Assembly: GCF_003731765.1 (NCBI RefSeq) | Contig: NZ_MOAL01000009.1 | Location: 160,707 to 224,706, forward strand | DNA from: Pseudomonas chlororaphis | GTDB taxonomy: Bacteria; Pseudomonadota; Gammaproteobacteria; Pseudomonadales; Pseudomonadaceae | Length of the DNA: 64,000 bases | Reading direction: 5' to 3' | In this document: positions 1 through 8,278 of the stretch, piece by piece | How positions within the stretch are numbered: the stretch's first letter is position 1 | Layout of the letters: every line of letters begins with the position of its first letter | The notes under the pieces: generated by a model | The model's database searches: none | Told to the model about the DNA's origin: nothing | The model's input: the letters and a program-made list of their open reading frames with translations, nothing else | Position numbers and translations under genes: made by a program

Positions 1-792
1 CTGATCGTGCCCCAGCGCACGCCCAAGGGGCATCGGCTGTTCTCGGCCGAGCATGTGCAGCAGATTTTCACCATCCTCACCTGGCTCAATCGCGGCGTGG
101 CGGTGAGCCAGGTCAAGCACCTGCTGAGTTCCTCCCCTGCCTTCAGCGAACCGGCCGAGAACGACTGGCACCTGCTGCGCCAGACCTTGATCCAGGCCAT
201 CAGCCAATTGGCGGAACGCAGGGTCGATGACACGTTTAACCAGGCCATGGCCCTGTACCCCCCCAGAACCTTGTGCGAACAGTTGATGGTGCCGCTGCTG
301 GCGGAGCTGGAGCAGCGCTGGCAAGGCCAGTTCGGCAGCCAGATGGAGCAGGTGTTTTTCTACTCCTGGTTGCGCAGCAAACTGGGCGCGCGGATCTATC
401 ACAACAACCGTCAACTGCAGAGCTCGCCGCTGCTACTGATCAACCACTCGGACCTGCCCCTGGAGCCCAATCTCTGGCTCACCGCCTGGCTGATCAGCAG
501 CGCCGACTGTCCGGTGGAAGTCTTCGACTGGCCGTTGCCCGTGGGCGAACTGGCCCTGGCCGCCGACCACCTGCAAGCCCGGGGCGTGCTCCTGTACTCC
601 AGCAAGGCCCTGAACCCGGGCCAGTTGCCCAAGCTGCTCAACGGCATTGCCTGCGCAAAATTCATTGTCGGCCCCACGGTGTGCATCCATCACGCCGAGT
701 TGGCCGTATGTACCACTGAAATCGCTGACCTGTACCTGGCCGAAGACCCCGTCTCGGCTCATCAGGCACTGGTTCAACGAGGACTTATCTGA
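1..792 (+). CDS. MerR-family regulator, class II LitR/CarH-like (5' end outside window)
   Basis: The reading frame is open from base 1, so the start lies upstream. The first residues contain the RTPKGHRLFS stretch typical of the MerR DNA-binding domain, so roughly 20-25 N-terminal residues are missing. After the helical middle there is a Rossmann-like C-terminal part resembling the B12-binding half of CarH/LitR. I do not see the cobalamin DxHxxG signature; the nearest stretch reads EVFDWPLPVG. Class II LitR proteins of pseudomonads lack the B12 site and take part in light responses, including control of phrB. The photolyase gene follows after 13 nt, which fits. The family call is confident; the light role is inferred from context. 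Confidence 0.72.
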   Translation: MIVPQRTPKGHRLFSAEHVQQIFTILTWLNRGVAVSQVKHLLSSSPAFSEPAENDWHLLRQTLIQAISQLAERRVDDTFNQAMALYPPRTLCEQLMVPLLAELEQRWQGQFGSQMEQVFFYSWLRSKLGARIYHNNRQLQSSPLLLINHSDLPLEPNLWLTAWLISSADCPVEVFDWPLPVGELALAADHLQARGVLLYSSKALNPGQLPKLLNGIACAKFIVGPTVCIHHAELAVCTTEIADLYLAEDPVSAHQALVQRGLI

Positions 793-805
793 TGCGGAAC
801 GTCCC

Positions 806-2251
806 ATGCAATTGATCTGGCTGCGCAGCGACCTGCGCCTACATGACAACACCGCCCTGTGCGCCGCCGCCCAGCGCGGCCCCACCGTGGCCGTGTACCT
901 GCTGAGCCCGGAGCAGTGGCTGACCCATGACGACGCGCCCTGCAAAGTGGACTTCTGGTTGCGCAACCTGGCGACGTTGAGCCAGGCCCTGGGGCAACTG
1001 AACATTCCGTTGTTGATCCGCAGCGCCCCGACCTGGGAACAGGCCCCGCAGGTATTGCTGGAGCTGTGCCGGCAACTCGGAATCAAGGCCGTGCACGTCA
1101 ACGAGGAGTACGGCATCCACGAAAGTCGCCGTGACAGCGCCGTCGCCAAAGCCCTGGACGCCGAGGACGTGCTCTTCCACAGCCACCTCGACCAGTTGCT
1201 GTTCAAGCCCGGCAGCGTGCTGACCAAGACCGGCACCTACTTCCAGGTCTTCAGCCAGTTCCGCAAGGTTTGCTACAACCGTTTGCACAGCGCCCTGCCA
1301 GGTTTAGCGGGCACGCCCAAGGCCCAAGCCGCCCTGGCCATCCAGGCCGACCCGGTGCCGCAACAGGTCCCAGGTTTCCCCACGCCCAGCCAGGCGCTGC
1401 GTGATCTCTGGCCCGCCGGCGAAACCGAGGCGCTGCGCCGCCTGGAGCAGTTTGCCGATGAGCAGATCAGCGACTACCAGAGCGAGCGCGACTTTCCGGC
1501 CAAACCCGGCACCAGCCAGTTGTCGCCTTACCTCGCCGCCGGGGTGGTTTCGCCACGCCAGTGCCTGCACGCCGCGCTGCAAAGTAACCAGGGCGAGTTC
1601 GAAAGCGGCAATGTCGGCGCCGTTACCTGGATCAACGAGCTGCTGTGGCGCGAGTTCTACAAACACATTCTGGTGGGTTACCCGCGGGTGTCCCGGCACC
1701 GTGCCTTTCGCCCGGAAACCGAGGCCGTGGCCTGGCGCGACGCCCCCGAGGAACTCGCCGCCTGGCAGGAAGCCCGCACCGGCTTGCCGATCATCGACGC
1801 CGCCATGCGCCAACTGCTGGAAACCGGCTGGATGCACAACCGCCTGCGGATGATCGTGGCGATGTTCCTGACCAAGAACCTGTTGATCGATTGGCGTGAA
1901 GGCGAGCGCTTCTTTATGCAGCACCTGATCGACGGCGACCTGGCGGCCAACAACGGTGGCTGGCAGTGGAGTTCCTCCACCGGCACCGACTCGGCGCCCT
2001 ACTTCCGCATCTTCAACCCCGTGAGCCAGTCGGAGAAGTTCGACAGCGAGGGGCGCTTTATCAAGCAGTGGTTGCCACAACTGGCGGGGCTGAACAAAAA
2101 AGAGGTCCACAACCCGGCGGCCCTGGGCGGCCTGTTCGGCGTCGCCGATTACCCGGCGCCCATCGTCAACCTGTCGATGTCCCGGGAACGTGCCCTGGCG
2201 GCCTTCAAGAGCCTGCCCTCAAGGATGGACGCCGGAGGAACCTATGAGTGA
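806..2251 (+). CDS. phrB: Deoxyribodipyrimidine photolyase (CPD photolyase class I)
   Basis: Repairs UV-induced cyclobutane pyrimidine dimers using blue light and FADH-. The 481-aa product has the N-terminal antenna Rossmann domain (MQLIWLRSDLRLHDN) and the C-terminal FAD domain. The latter shows WREFYKHIL, TGLPIIDAAMRQL, GWMHNRLRM and NNGGWQWSSSTGTD, the usual photolyase FAD and substrate-site motifs. Length matches class I enzymes. I chose the ATG at 806, 13 nt after the regulator stop, because it begins the conserved N-terminal strand; the longer open frame upstream only overlaps the regulator gene. It is the second gene of the overlapping cluster. Confidence 0.95.
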   Translation: MQLIWLRSDLRLHDNTALCAAAQRGPTVAVYLLSPEQWLTHDDAPCKVDFWLRNLATLSQALGQLNIPLLIRSAPTWEQAPQVLLELCRQLGIKAVHVNEEYGIHESRRDSAVAKALDAEDVLFHSHLDQLLFKPGSVLTKTGTYFQVFSQFRKVCYNRLHSALPGLAGTPKAQAALAIQADPVPQQVPGFPTPSQALRDLWPAGETEALRRLEQFADEQISDYQSERDFPAKPGTSQLSPYLAAGVVSPRQCLHAALQSNQGEFESGNVGAVTWINELLWREFYKHILVGYPRVSRHRAFRPETEAVAWRDAPEELAAWQEARTGLPIIDAAMRQLLETGWMHNRLRMIVAMFLTKNLLIDWREGERFFMQHLIDGDLAANNGGWQWSSSTGTDSAPYFRIFNPVSQSEKFDSEGRFIKQWLPQLAGLNKKEVHNPAALGGLFGVADYPAPIVNLSMSRERALAAFKSLPSRMDAGGTYE

Positions 2252-2669
2252 GTTCCTGCAAGGCTTTGCCCGGGACTTCGCGGCCCTGGACAAACACAAC
2301 CTCGAGCGCCTGAGCCAGCTGTACAGCGACGACATCCGCTTCACCGATCCGTTGCATGAGGTGCAGGGTCTGCCGCAAGTGCGGCGCTACTTCGCCGAGC
2401 TGTACGCCAATGTCAGCGAGCTGAAATTCAACGTCCATGGCTTTGATGCCAGCGGCGAAGGCCAGGGTTACCTGCGCTGGACCATGACCTACCGGCACCC
2501 GCGCTTGCAGGGTGGCCAGCCGATCCAGGTCGAAGGCTGCTCGCACCTGCTGTGGCGCGACGACAAGGTCTATCGCCACCGCGACTATTTCGACGCCGGC
2601 GCCTTGCTTTACGAACACCTGCCCCTGCTGGGTCGGGTCATCCACTGGTTGAAAGGGAGGTTGGCATGA
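2244..2669 (+). CDS. NTF2-like/SnoaL-like family protein
   Basis: A 141-aa protein with the pattern of the nuclear transport factor 2-like alpha+beta barrel: an N-terminal helix with DFAALDKHNLERLSQLYSDD, then RFTDPLHEVQGLPQVRRYF, and strands ending in YRHRDYFDAGALLYE. Its ATG lies inside the end of phrB (8-nt overlap) with GGAGG just upstream, so translation is probably coupled. Family members are small enzymes or binding proteins, and no catalytic assignment can be made. In this cluster it travels with the SDR, FAD oxidoreductase and Cfa-like genes. Confidence 0.8.
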   Translation: MSEFLQGFARDFAALDKHNLERLSQLYSDDIRFTDPLHEVQGLPQVRRYFAELYANVSELKFNVHGFDASGEGQGYLRWTMTYRHPRLQGGQPIQVEGCSHLLWRDDKVYRHRDYFDAGALLYEHLPLLGRVIHWLKGRLA

Positions 2670-3448
2670 ACAGCCCATTGCCGCAGCGTATCTGGCTGAC
2701 CGGCGCCAGCAGCGGGATCGGCGCGGCATTGGCGCAAGCGCTGCTCAAGTCCGGCGCCCAGCTGGCCCTCAGCGCACGCTCGCGAGAGCCCCTGGATGCC
2801 TTGGCCCAACAGTATCCCGGCCGCGTGCTGGTGGTCCCCGGGGACCTCACCGACCGCGAACAAGTGCACAGGATCGGCGCGCAAATCGCCCAGCACTGGG
2901 GCGCCCTGGACACAGTGATTCTCAACGCCGGCACCTGTGAATACGTTGAAGTCCGTCAGTTCGACGCTACGGTCATCGAACAGGTGATGCGCAGCAACCT
3001 GTTCGCCAGCAGCTATTGCATCGAAGTCGCACTGCCGCTGCTGCGTGCCGGCACTCGCCCCCATCTGGTGGGCGTGGCCAGTTCGGTGACCTACTTTCCC
3101 CTGCCGCGCGCCGAAGCCTACGGCGCGTCCAAAGCGGCGTTGCGCTACCTCCTGCAGTCCCTGCGCGTCGACCTGGCCGCCGAAGGGATCGACGTCACCC
3201 TGGTCAGCCCCGGCTTCGTCGAAACGCCGCTGACCGCACGTAATGACTTTCCCATGCCCATGAGCTGGAGCGCGGAACGGGCCGCCCGGCATATCCATCA
3301 GCGCCTGCCGCGGCGGCCGCTGGAAATCGCCTTTCCGGCCGGCTTTATCTTTGGCCTCAAGCTGCTGTCCTGGTTGCCTGGACGCCTGCAACTGGCGGTG
3401 GGACGCCGCCTGGCCCGTAACGCTTCGCCGACAGGGAACCCCTCATGA
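2666..3448 (+). CDS. Short-chain dehydrogenase/reductase (SDR)
   Basis: A classical 260-aa SDR. The cofactor-binding TGASSGIG is at residues 12-19, the structural LNAG stretch follows, and the catalytic YGASK (Tyr-x-x-x-Lys) is present. The start overlaps the previous stop by 4 nt (ATGA type) and is preceded by GGGAGG. SDRs reduce or oxidise alcohol/carbonyl groups with NAD(P)(H); the substrate cannot be read from sequence. Its place between the NTF2-like gene and the FAD oxidoreductase suggests a step in the same lipid or stress pathway (inference). Confidence 0.88.
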   Translation: MNSPLPQRIWLTGASSGIGAALAQALLKSGAQLALSARSREPLDALAQQYPGRVLVVPGDLTDREQVHRIGAQIAQHWGALDTVILNAGTCEYVEVRQFDATVIEQVMRSNLFASSYCIEVALPLLRAGTRPHLVGVASSVTYFPLPRAEAYGASKAALRYLLQSLRVDLAAEGIDVTLVSPGFVETPLTARNDFPMPMSWSAERAARHIHQRLPRRPLEIAFPAGFIFGLKLLSWLPGRLQLAVGRRLARNASPTGNPS

Positions 3449-4692
3449 AAATCGCCATTATCGGCAGCGGCATTTCCGGGCTGACCAGCGCCTACCTGCT
3501 CAATCGCCGCCATGACATCAGCGTCTTCGAAGCCGGCAGCTGGATCGGCGGCCACACCCACACCGTGGACGTTTCGGTAAAGGGTGAAACCCACGCCGTG
3601 GACACCGGCTTCATCGTGTTCAACGACTGGACCTACCCCAACTTCATCCGGCTGCTGGGGCAGATCGGTGTCACCTTCAAGCCCACCGAAATGAGCTTTT
3701 CCGTGACCGACCCCGCCTCGGGGCTGGAGTACAACGGCAACAACCTCAACAGCCTCTTCGCCCAGCGTCGCAACCTGCTGTCCCCGGGGTTCTGGGGCAT
3801 GCTGCGGGACATCCTGCGTTTCAACAAAGAAGCGATCCGCGACCTCGAGCACCAGCAGATCGACCCGGCCATGACCCTCGGCGACTACCTGCGAGACCAA
3901 GGCTACGGCGAACGTTTCATCCGGCACTACATCGTGCCCATGGGCTCGGCGATCTGGTCGATGTCCCTGCAACAGATGCTTGGTTTCCCCCTGCAGTTCT
4001 TCGTGCGGTTCTTCAAGAACCACGGCCTGCTGTCCGTCAGCAACCGCCCGCAATGGTGCGTGATCGAGGGCGGTTCCAGCCGCTACATCGAGCCGTTGAC
4101 CAGCAGCTTCCGCGAGCGGATTCGCCTCAATTGCCCGGTCACTCGGGTCGAGCGCGATGAGCAGGGGGTGGTGATCCACAGCGCGGCCGGCAGCGAGCGC
4201 TTTGACAAGGTGGTGTTCGCCTGCCACAGCGACCAGGCCCTGCAACTGCTGGCCGAACCCAGCCACATCGAGCAAGACATCCTCGGCGCCCTGCCCTACG
4301 CCGACAATCAGGTGGTGCTGCACACCGACACCCGCCTGCTGCCCCGACGCCGCCTGGCCTGGGCCAGCTGGAACTATCGCCTGGGCGGTGCAGGCGACCA
4401 GCAGGCCGCGGTCACCTACGACATGAACATCCTCCAGGGCATCCAAAGCGACACCACCTTCTGTGTCAGCCTCAACCAGACCGCCGCCATCGACCCGGCA
4501 ACGGTTCTCGCCAGTTACACCTACGCCCACCCGCAATACAGCCTGGCGGCCGTAGCCGCGCAAGCACGCTGGACTGAACTGCAGGGCGCGCACCACAGCT
4601 ATTACTGCGGCGCCTACTGGGCCAACGGCTTCCACGAAGACGGCGTGGTCAGTGCCCTGCGCGTGGCCCAGGCCTTTGGGGAACTGTTGTGA
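3445..4692 (+). CDS. FAD/NAD(P)-dependent oxidoreductase, amine-oxidase/desaturase-like
   Basis: A 415-aa flavoprotein. It opens with an ADP-binding beta-alpha-beta fold, GSGISGL (Gly7-x-Gly9-x-x-Gly12), followed by VFEAGSWIGGHTHTVDV, the usual amine oxidase/phytoene desaturase-like FAD signature. It overlaps the SDR stop by 4 nt and the next gene by 4 nt. Close relatives are commonly found beside DUF1365 and Cfa-like genes. In Rhodobacter, as I recall, a flavoprotein of this type takes part with a Cfa-like methylase in making furan fatty acids. A role in acyl-chain desaturation here is inference; the oxidoreductase family is clear. Confidence 0.85.
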   Translation: MKIAIIGSGISGLTSAYLLNRRHDISVFEAGSWIGGHTHTVDVSVKGETHAVDTGFIVFNDWTYPNFIRLLGQIGVTFKPTEMSFSVTDPASGLEYNGNNLNSLFAQRRNLLSPGFWGMLRDILRFNKEAIRDLEHQQIDPAMTLGDYLRDQGYGERFIRHYIVPMGSAIWSMSLQQMLGFPLQFFVRFFKNHGLLSVSNRPQWCVIEGGSSRYIEPLTSSFRERIRLNCPVTRVERDEQGVVIHSAAGSERFDKVVFACHSDQALQLLAEPSHIEQDILGALPYADNQVVLHTDTRLLPRRRLAWASWNYRLGGAGDQQAAVTYDMNILQGIQSDTTFCVSLNQTAAIDPATVLASYTYAHPQYSLAAVAAQARWTELQGAHHSYYCGAYWANGFHEDGVVSALRVAQAFGELL

Positions 4693-5507
4693 ACAGCGCC
4701 CTGTACAGCGGCTGGATCAGCCACCGGCGGTTCTCGCCCAAGGACCATGCCTTCCGCTATCGGATCGGCCTGCTGTACCTGGACCTGGATGAGCAGGAAA
4801 CGGTGCTTGGCCTGTCGCCCCTGGCCGGCAGCCGGCGTTTTGCGCCCTTCTCGTTCCGTGAGAGCGATTACCTGAAAACCTTTACCAGCCAGGGCATGCG
4901 CCTGATCGACGCGGTGCGGCAACAGGTCGCCAAGGCCATCGGCCATGTGCCCGGCGGTTCGGTCTGCCTGCTGACCCAAGCCCGCAGTTGGGGCCTGTCG
5001 TTCAACCCGGTGAGTTTCTTCTACTGCTTCGAAAACGACGGGCGCCTGGCGGCGATTCTCTGCGAAGTCACCAACACGCCATGGCGCGAGCGCTATCACT
5101 ACGTGCTGCCGGCCAAAGCCCAGGCCGTCGATGAAGCGCCCGGCCATCAGCACTTCGCCGTGGCCAAGGCCTTCCATGTCTCGCCCTTTCTGCCCCGGGA
5201 CCTGGAATACCGCATGAGCTTCAGCCCGCCCAGCGAGCGACTCGGTGTGCACATGGCCGACTGGCAGGGTGAACTGAAAGTCTTCGACGCCACCCTCAAC
5301 CTGCAACGCCAGGCCCTGAGCCGGCGCAGCCTGCACCAGTACCTGCTGCGCTTTCCCTGGATGACCGCCAAGACCTGCCTGGCCATCTATTGGCAGGCCC
5401 TGCGCCTGGCCGGTAAACGCATTCCGTTCTTCCCTCATCAGGCTGCCGACGGCGCCTATCAAACAGCCGTTGTACAACCCAAGGATCGCCGCCATGAAAT
5501 CCTCTAG
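4689..5507 (+). CDS. DUF1365 family protein
   Basis: A 272-aa protein recognisable by its N-terminus (SALYSGWISHRRFSPKDHAF) and the central SWGLSFNPVSFFYCF stretch. The biochemical activity of the family is not established. The frame overlaps the oxidoreductase stop by 4 nt and the Cfa-like gene by 14 nt, so the three are probably made together. The conserved trio FAD oxidoreductase - DUF1365 - Cfa-like suggests a shared role in modifying phospholipid acyl chains. Confidence 0.85.
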   Translation: MNSALYSGWISHRRFSPKDHAFRYRIGLLYLDLDEQETVLGLSPLAGSRRFAPFSFRESDYLKTFTSQGMRLIDAVRQQVAKAIGHVPGGSVCLLTQARSWGLSFNPVSFFYCFENDGRLAAILCEVTNTPWRERYHYVLPAKAQAVDEAPGHQHFAVAKAFHVSPFLPRDLEYRMSFSPPSERLGVHMADWQGELKVFDATLNLQRQALSRRSLHQYLLRFPWMTAKTCLAIYWQALRLAGKRIPFFPHQAADGAYQTAVVQPKDRRHEIL

Positions 5508-6765
5508 CGTATCGGCCAAGCCCAACCTGCTCAGCGCCCACGGCCTGACCGGCAACCTGTTGCGTCGCGGGGTCCTGCGCCAGTTGGCCCAGTTGCGCAA
5601 CGGCCAACTGGTGGTCATTGAAGACGGTGAGCGACATGTTTTCGGTGCCAGCGGCGCCAGCCTGCTGGGCGAGGTCCACATCCACGACTCTGCTGCCTGG
5701 GGCATGGTCGCCAGCAACGGTTCGATCGGTGCCGGTGAAGCCTTTATCCACGGCTACTGGAGCACGCCGGACCTGACCGCGGTGGTGCGGGTGTTCGTCA
5801 GCAACCTTGAGGTGCTGGACGCCATGGAAGGCGGCCTGGCCAAGCTCGGCCGGCCAATGATCCAGGGCCTGCACTGGCTTAACCGCAACACGCGCAAGGG
5901 CTCGCAGAAGAACATCGCCGCCCACTACGACCTGGGCAACGAGCTGTTTGAACAGTTTCTCGACCCGACGATGATGTACTCGGCCGCGCAGTTCCTGCGC
6001 GAGGACGACAGCCTGGAGCAGGCCCAGTTGAACAAGCTGGAGCGCATCTGCCAGAAACTCGCCCTCACCCCCGACGACCACCTGCTGGAGATCGGCACTG
6101 GCTGGGGCAGCATGGCCCTGTACGCCGCGCAGCATTATGGCTGCAAGGTCACCACCACGACCCTGTCCAAAGAGCAGTTCGCCTTTACCCGGCAACGCAT
6201 CGACGAATTGGGCCTACAGGACCAAGTCACCCTGCTGCTGGAGGACTACCGCGACTTGACGGGGCAGTACGACAAGCTGGTCTCGATCGAGATGATCGAG
6301 GCCGTAGGCCATCGCTTCCTGCCGACCTATTTCAAGCAATGCGCGCAGTTGCTGAAAAGCAACGGCCTGATGCTGCTGCAAGCGATCACCATTCGCGACC
6401 AGCGCTACGAGCAGGCCAAAAACGCCGTGGACTTTATCCAGCGCTATATTTTCCCGGGCGGCGCCTTGCCCAGCGTGCACAAGATGCTCGAAGTGGTCAG
6501 CCGCGACACCGACATGAACCTGCTGCACATGGAAGACTTCGGCCTGCACTACGCACGCACCCTGCGCCTGTGGCACGAGAACTTCCGCCGCGCCCATGGC
6601 CGTCTGAGTGAGCTGGGCTACGACGAGTATTTCCTGCGCCTGTGGGAGTTCTATCTGTGCTACTGCGAAGGCGGCTTCCTAGAGCGCACCATCGGCACCG
6701 CCCAGATGCTCCTGGCCAAACCTGCTGCAGTGCCACAACCGCTGTTGGGACGCTTCAATGCGTAA
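5494..6765 (+). CDS. Cyclopropane-fatty-acid-synthase-like SAM methyltransferase with altered active site
   Basis: A 423-aa Class I SAM-dependent methyltransferase of the CFA synthase family. The N-terminal domain is followed by HYDLGNELFEQFLDP (from residue 144) and the SAM motif LEIGTGWGS (198-206). Aligned by eye to E. coli CFA synthase from memory, Glu269 of MIEAVG is retained. However, the bicarbonate-site Cys, His and Tyr appear as Ala164 (YSAAQF), Gln296 (LLQAI) and His361 (LWHENF). A simple cyclopropane synthase role is therefore doubtful; an acyl-chain methylase is a better guess. The ATG at 5494 follows AAGGATC and overlaps the DUF1365 gene. Usually annotated as Cfa. Confidence 0.85.
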   Translation: MKSSSVSAKPNLLSAHGLTGNLLRRGVLRQLAQLRNGQLVVIEDGERHVFGASGASLLGEVHIHDSAAWGMVASNGSIGAGEAFIHGYWSTPDLTAVVRVFVSNLEVLDAMEGGLAKLGRPMIQGLHWLNRNTRKGSQKNIAAHYDLGNELFEQFLDPTMMYSAAQFLREDDSLEQAQLNKLERICQKLALTPDDHLLEIGTGWGSMALYAAQHYGCKVTTTTLSKEQFAFTRQRIDELGLQDQVTLLLEDYRDLTGQYDKLVSIEMIEAVGHRFLPTYFKQCAQLLKSNGLMLLQAITIRDQRYEQAKNAVDFIQRYIFPGGALPSVHKMLEVVSRDTDMNLLHMEDFGLHYARTLRLWHENFRRAHGRLSELGYDEYFLRLWEFYLCYCEGGFLERTIGTAQMLLAKPAAVPQPLLGRFNA

Positions 6766-7273
6766 AAGCCTGGCCAACGCCCTGCTGTTTCAGTTGGGCT
6801 GGTTCGCCTGCGTCATGGGCGGCGATGGCCCCTGGCTGTTGCTCGGCGCCACCGTGTTGGTGATTCACCTGCTGTGGATTGGCACCTGGGCCGAAGAGGG
6901 TCGGCTGGTGATCAGCGTGGCCTTGCTGGGCACGGTGCTGGACAGTTTCCTGCAGTGGCTGGGGGTGTTCGAGTTCCAACAGGTCACCCTGCTGATTCCC
7001 TTCTGGCTGATGCTGCTCTGGGCCTTGCTGGCCACCACCTTGCGCCATTGCCTGGCCTGGAGCGCGCGCCCCTGGTGGCTGGCTGCGGCACTGGGCGCAG
7101 TCGGCGGCCCGCTGTCCTACTACGCCGGCGGGCAACTGGCGGGGGTGCACTTTCCCTACGGCACATGGCCGACCCTGGTGGGCCTGGGAGTGCTCTGGGG
7201 CCTGGTGTTTCCGGGACTGCATGCCCTGGCCCGCTACGCCGAGGCAGGCACGCCATTGCCCGATAATCCCTGA
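6758..7273 (+). CDS. DUF2878 family inner-membrane protein
   Basis: A 171-aa hydrophobic protein with about five membrane segments spread along its length (for example ALLFQLGWFACVMGG near the N-terminus and LLIPFWLMLLWALLATTL in the middle). It matches the DUF2878 pattern and has no assigned function. The start lies 8 nt inside the Cfa-like gene, marking it as the last gene of the overlapping cluster. Immediately after its stop, positions 7268-7286 can form a short hairpin (CCCTGA/TCAGGG) without a T tract. Confidence 0.8.
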   Translation: MRKSLANALLFQLGWFACVMGGDGPWLLLGATVLVIHLLWIGTWAEEGRLVISVALLGTVLDSFLQWLGVFEFQQVTLLIPFWLMLLWALLATTLRHCLAWSARPWWLAAALGAVGGPLSYYAGGQLAGVHFPYGTWPTLVGLGVLWGLVFPGLHALARYAEAGTPLPDNP

Positions 7274-7327
7274 ACGTCTGTCAGGGGCTTCACACAGCCA
7301 TCGCCGGCTGCCTTACACTGCGCGCCT

Positions 7328-7633
7328 ATGACCACTATCCCCATTACCCAGATCGCCGAACCCGCCGTCACCTGCTCAACGTGCGCCGCCTGCTGCTGCC
7401 AGCTGGAGGTCATGCTGATCACTGACACCGGCGTGCCCGAGCGTTACATCGACACCGACGATTGGGGTGGGGAAGTCATGCTGCGCCTGGATGACGGCTG
7501 GTGCGCCGCGCTGGATCGCAACACCATGATGTGCAGCATCTACGAGAAACGCCCGCTGATTTGCCGGGAGTTCGAGATGGGCGAAGTGGACTGCATCAAC
7601 GAACGCCGAGGCATCGCCACGGCGTATCGCTGA
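7328..7633 (+). CDS. YkgJ-type cysteine-cluster protein
   Basis: A 101-aa soluble protein with the CxxCxxCC motif (CSTCAACCC, residues 17-25) and later cysteines in MMCSIYEKRPLICREF. This is the pattern of the YkgJ/UPF0153 putative zinc- or iron-binding family. Function is unknown. The gene begins 54 nt after the preceding operon and converges on pagL, with an 8-nt gap between the stops. Confidence 0.82.
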   Translation: MTTIPITQIAEPAVTCSTCAACCCQLEVMLITDTGVPERYIDTDDWGGEVMLRLDDGWCAALDRNTMMCSIYEKRPLICREFEMGEVDCINERRGIATAYR

Positions 7634-7641
7634 GGGGTGCC

Positions 7642-8160
7642 TTACAGCGCCAGGGTGTAGTGCAGCGCGTAGCTCTCGACCCCATCGTTGGGGCTGGCGA
7701 TACCGGCATTGGAATAGTGCGTCGCACGAATCCCCACCTCATGCCCGCCAGCGAAACGCAAGCCGAAGCCCAGGCGGTCTTCGAACTGGAACGCCGAGCC
7801 CAGCTTGTTGCTTTCCACCTCGGTGTGGGCGAACGCGGCCACACCAATGCCCGCCTCGATGTATGGCTTGACGCTGGCACCGGTGAATTCGTAGACCAGT
7901 ACCGGCGAGAACGACAGGCTGTGATTGTTGGCTTTATCGTCGCCATCCCAGAAGGTGTAGGCCCCGCTCCAGTAGCCGGTCAGACGACCGACATCACTTT
8001 GCAGCCAGCTCTTGTCCCAATCCCATTGCATACCCAAGCGATAAGTCTGGGTCGAGTCGCTGGTTTGCCCCACGGCAAATTCGACGCCTGCGGCTTGCGC
8101 AGAAACACTGTGCCCCACCATAGCGGCCGCCAGTGCGGCCAGACAAAATAGTCGCCTCAT
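7642..8160 (-). CDS. pagL: Lipid A 3-O-deacylase (outer membrane)
   Basis: An outer-membrane beta-barrel enzyme that removes the 3-position acyl chain from lipid A. The 172-aa precursor has a signal peptide ending near AQAA, alternating beta strands, and a C-terminal strand ending YTLAL. The PagL catalytic set is visible: His148 and Ser150 in THYSNAG and Glu162 in GVESY, with the same spacing as His126/Ser128/Glu140 of P. aeruginosa PagL. I chose ATG 8160, with AAAGGG at good spacing, over a GTG three codons upstream. Confidence 0.9.
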   Translation of the reverse strand: MRRLFCLAALAAAMVGHSVSAQAAGVEFAVGQTSDSTQTYRLGMQWDWDKSWLQSDVGRLTGYWSGAYTFWDGDDKANNHSLSFSPVLVYEFTGASVKPYIEAGIGVAAFAHTEVESNKLGSAFQFEDRLGFGLRFAGGHEVGIRATHYSNAGIASPNDGVESYALHYTLAL

Positions 8161-8278
8161 CAAGAACACCCTTTCTGATCGATTTTTGTAGGTTTTAGTA
8201 CAAGGTCGTACAGGGCGTATAGAAATCTGCGCCGAAACAGAAGTTCAGCGCCGATTCGAATTTTTTGCTGGATGGGGA

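Noticed and set aside
3298..4635. 445-codon open frame antisense to the FAD oxidoreductase
   Set aside because: Shadow of a GC-rich gene; no domain and no ribosome binding site.
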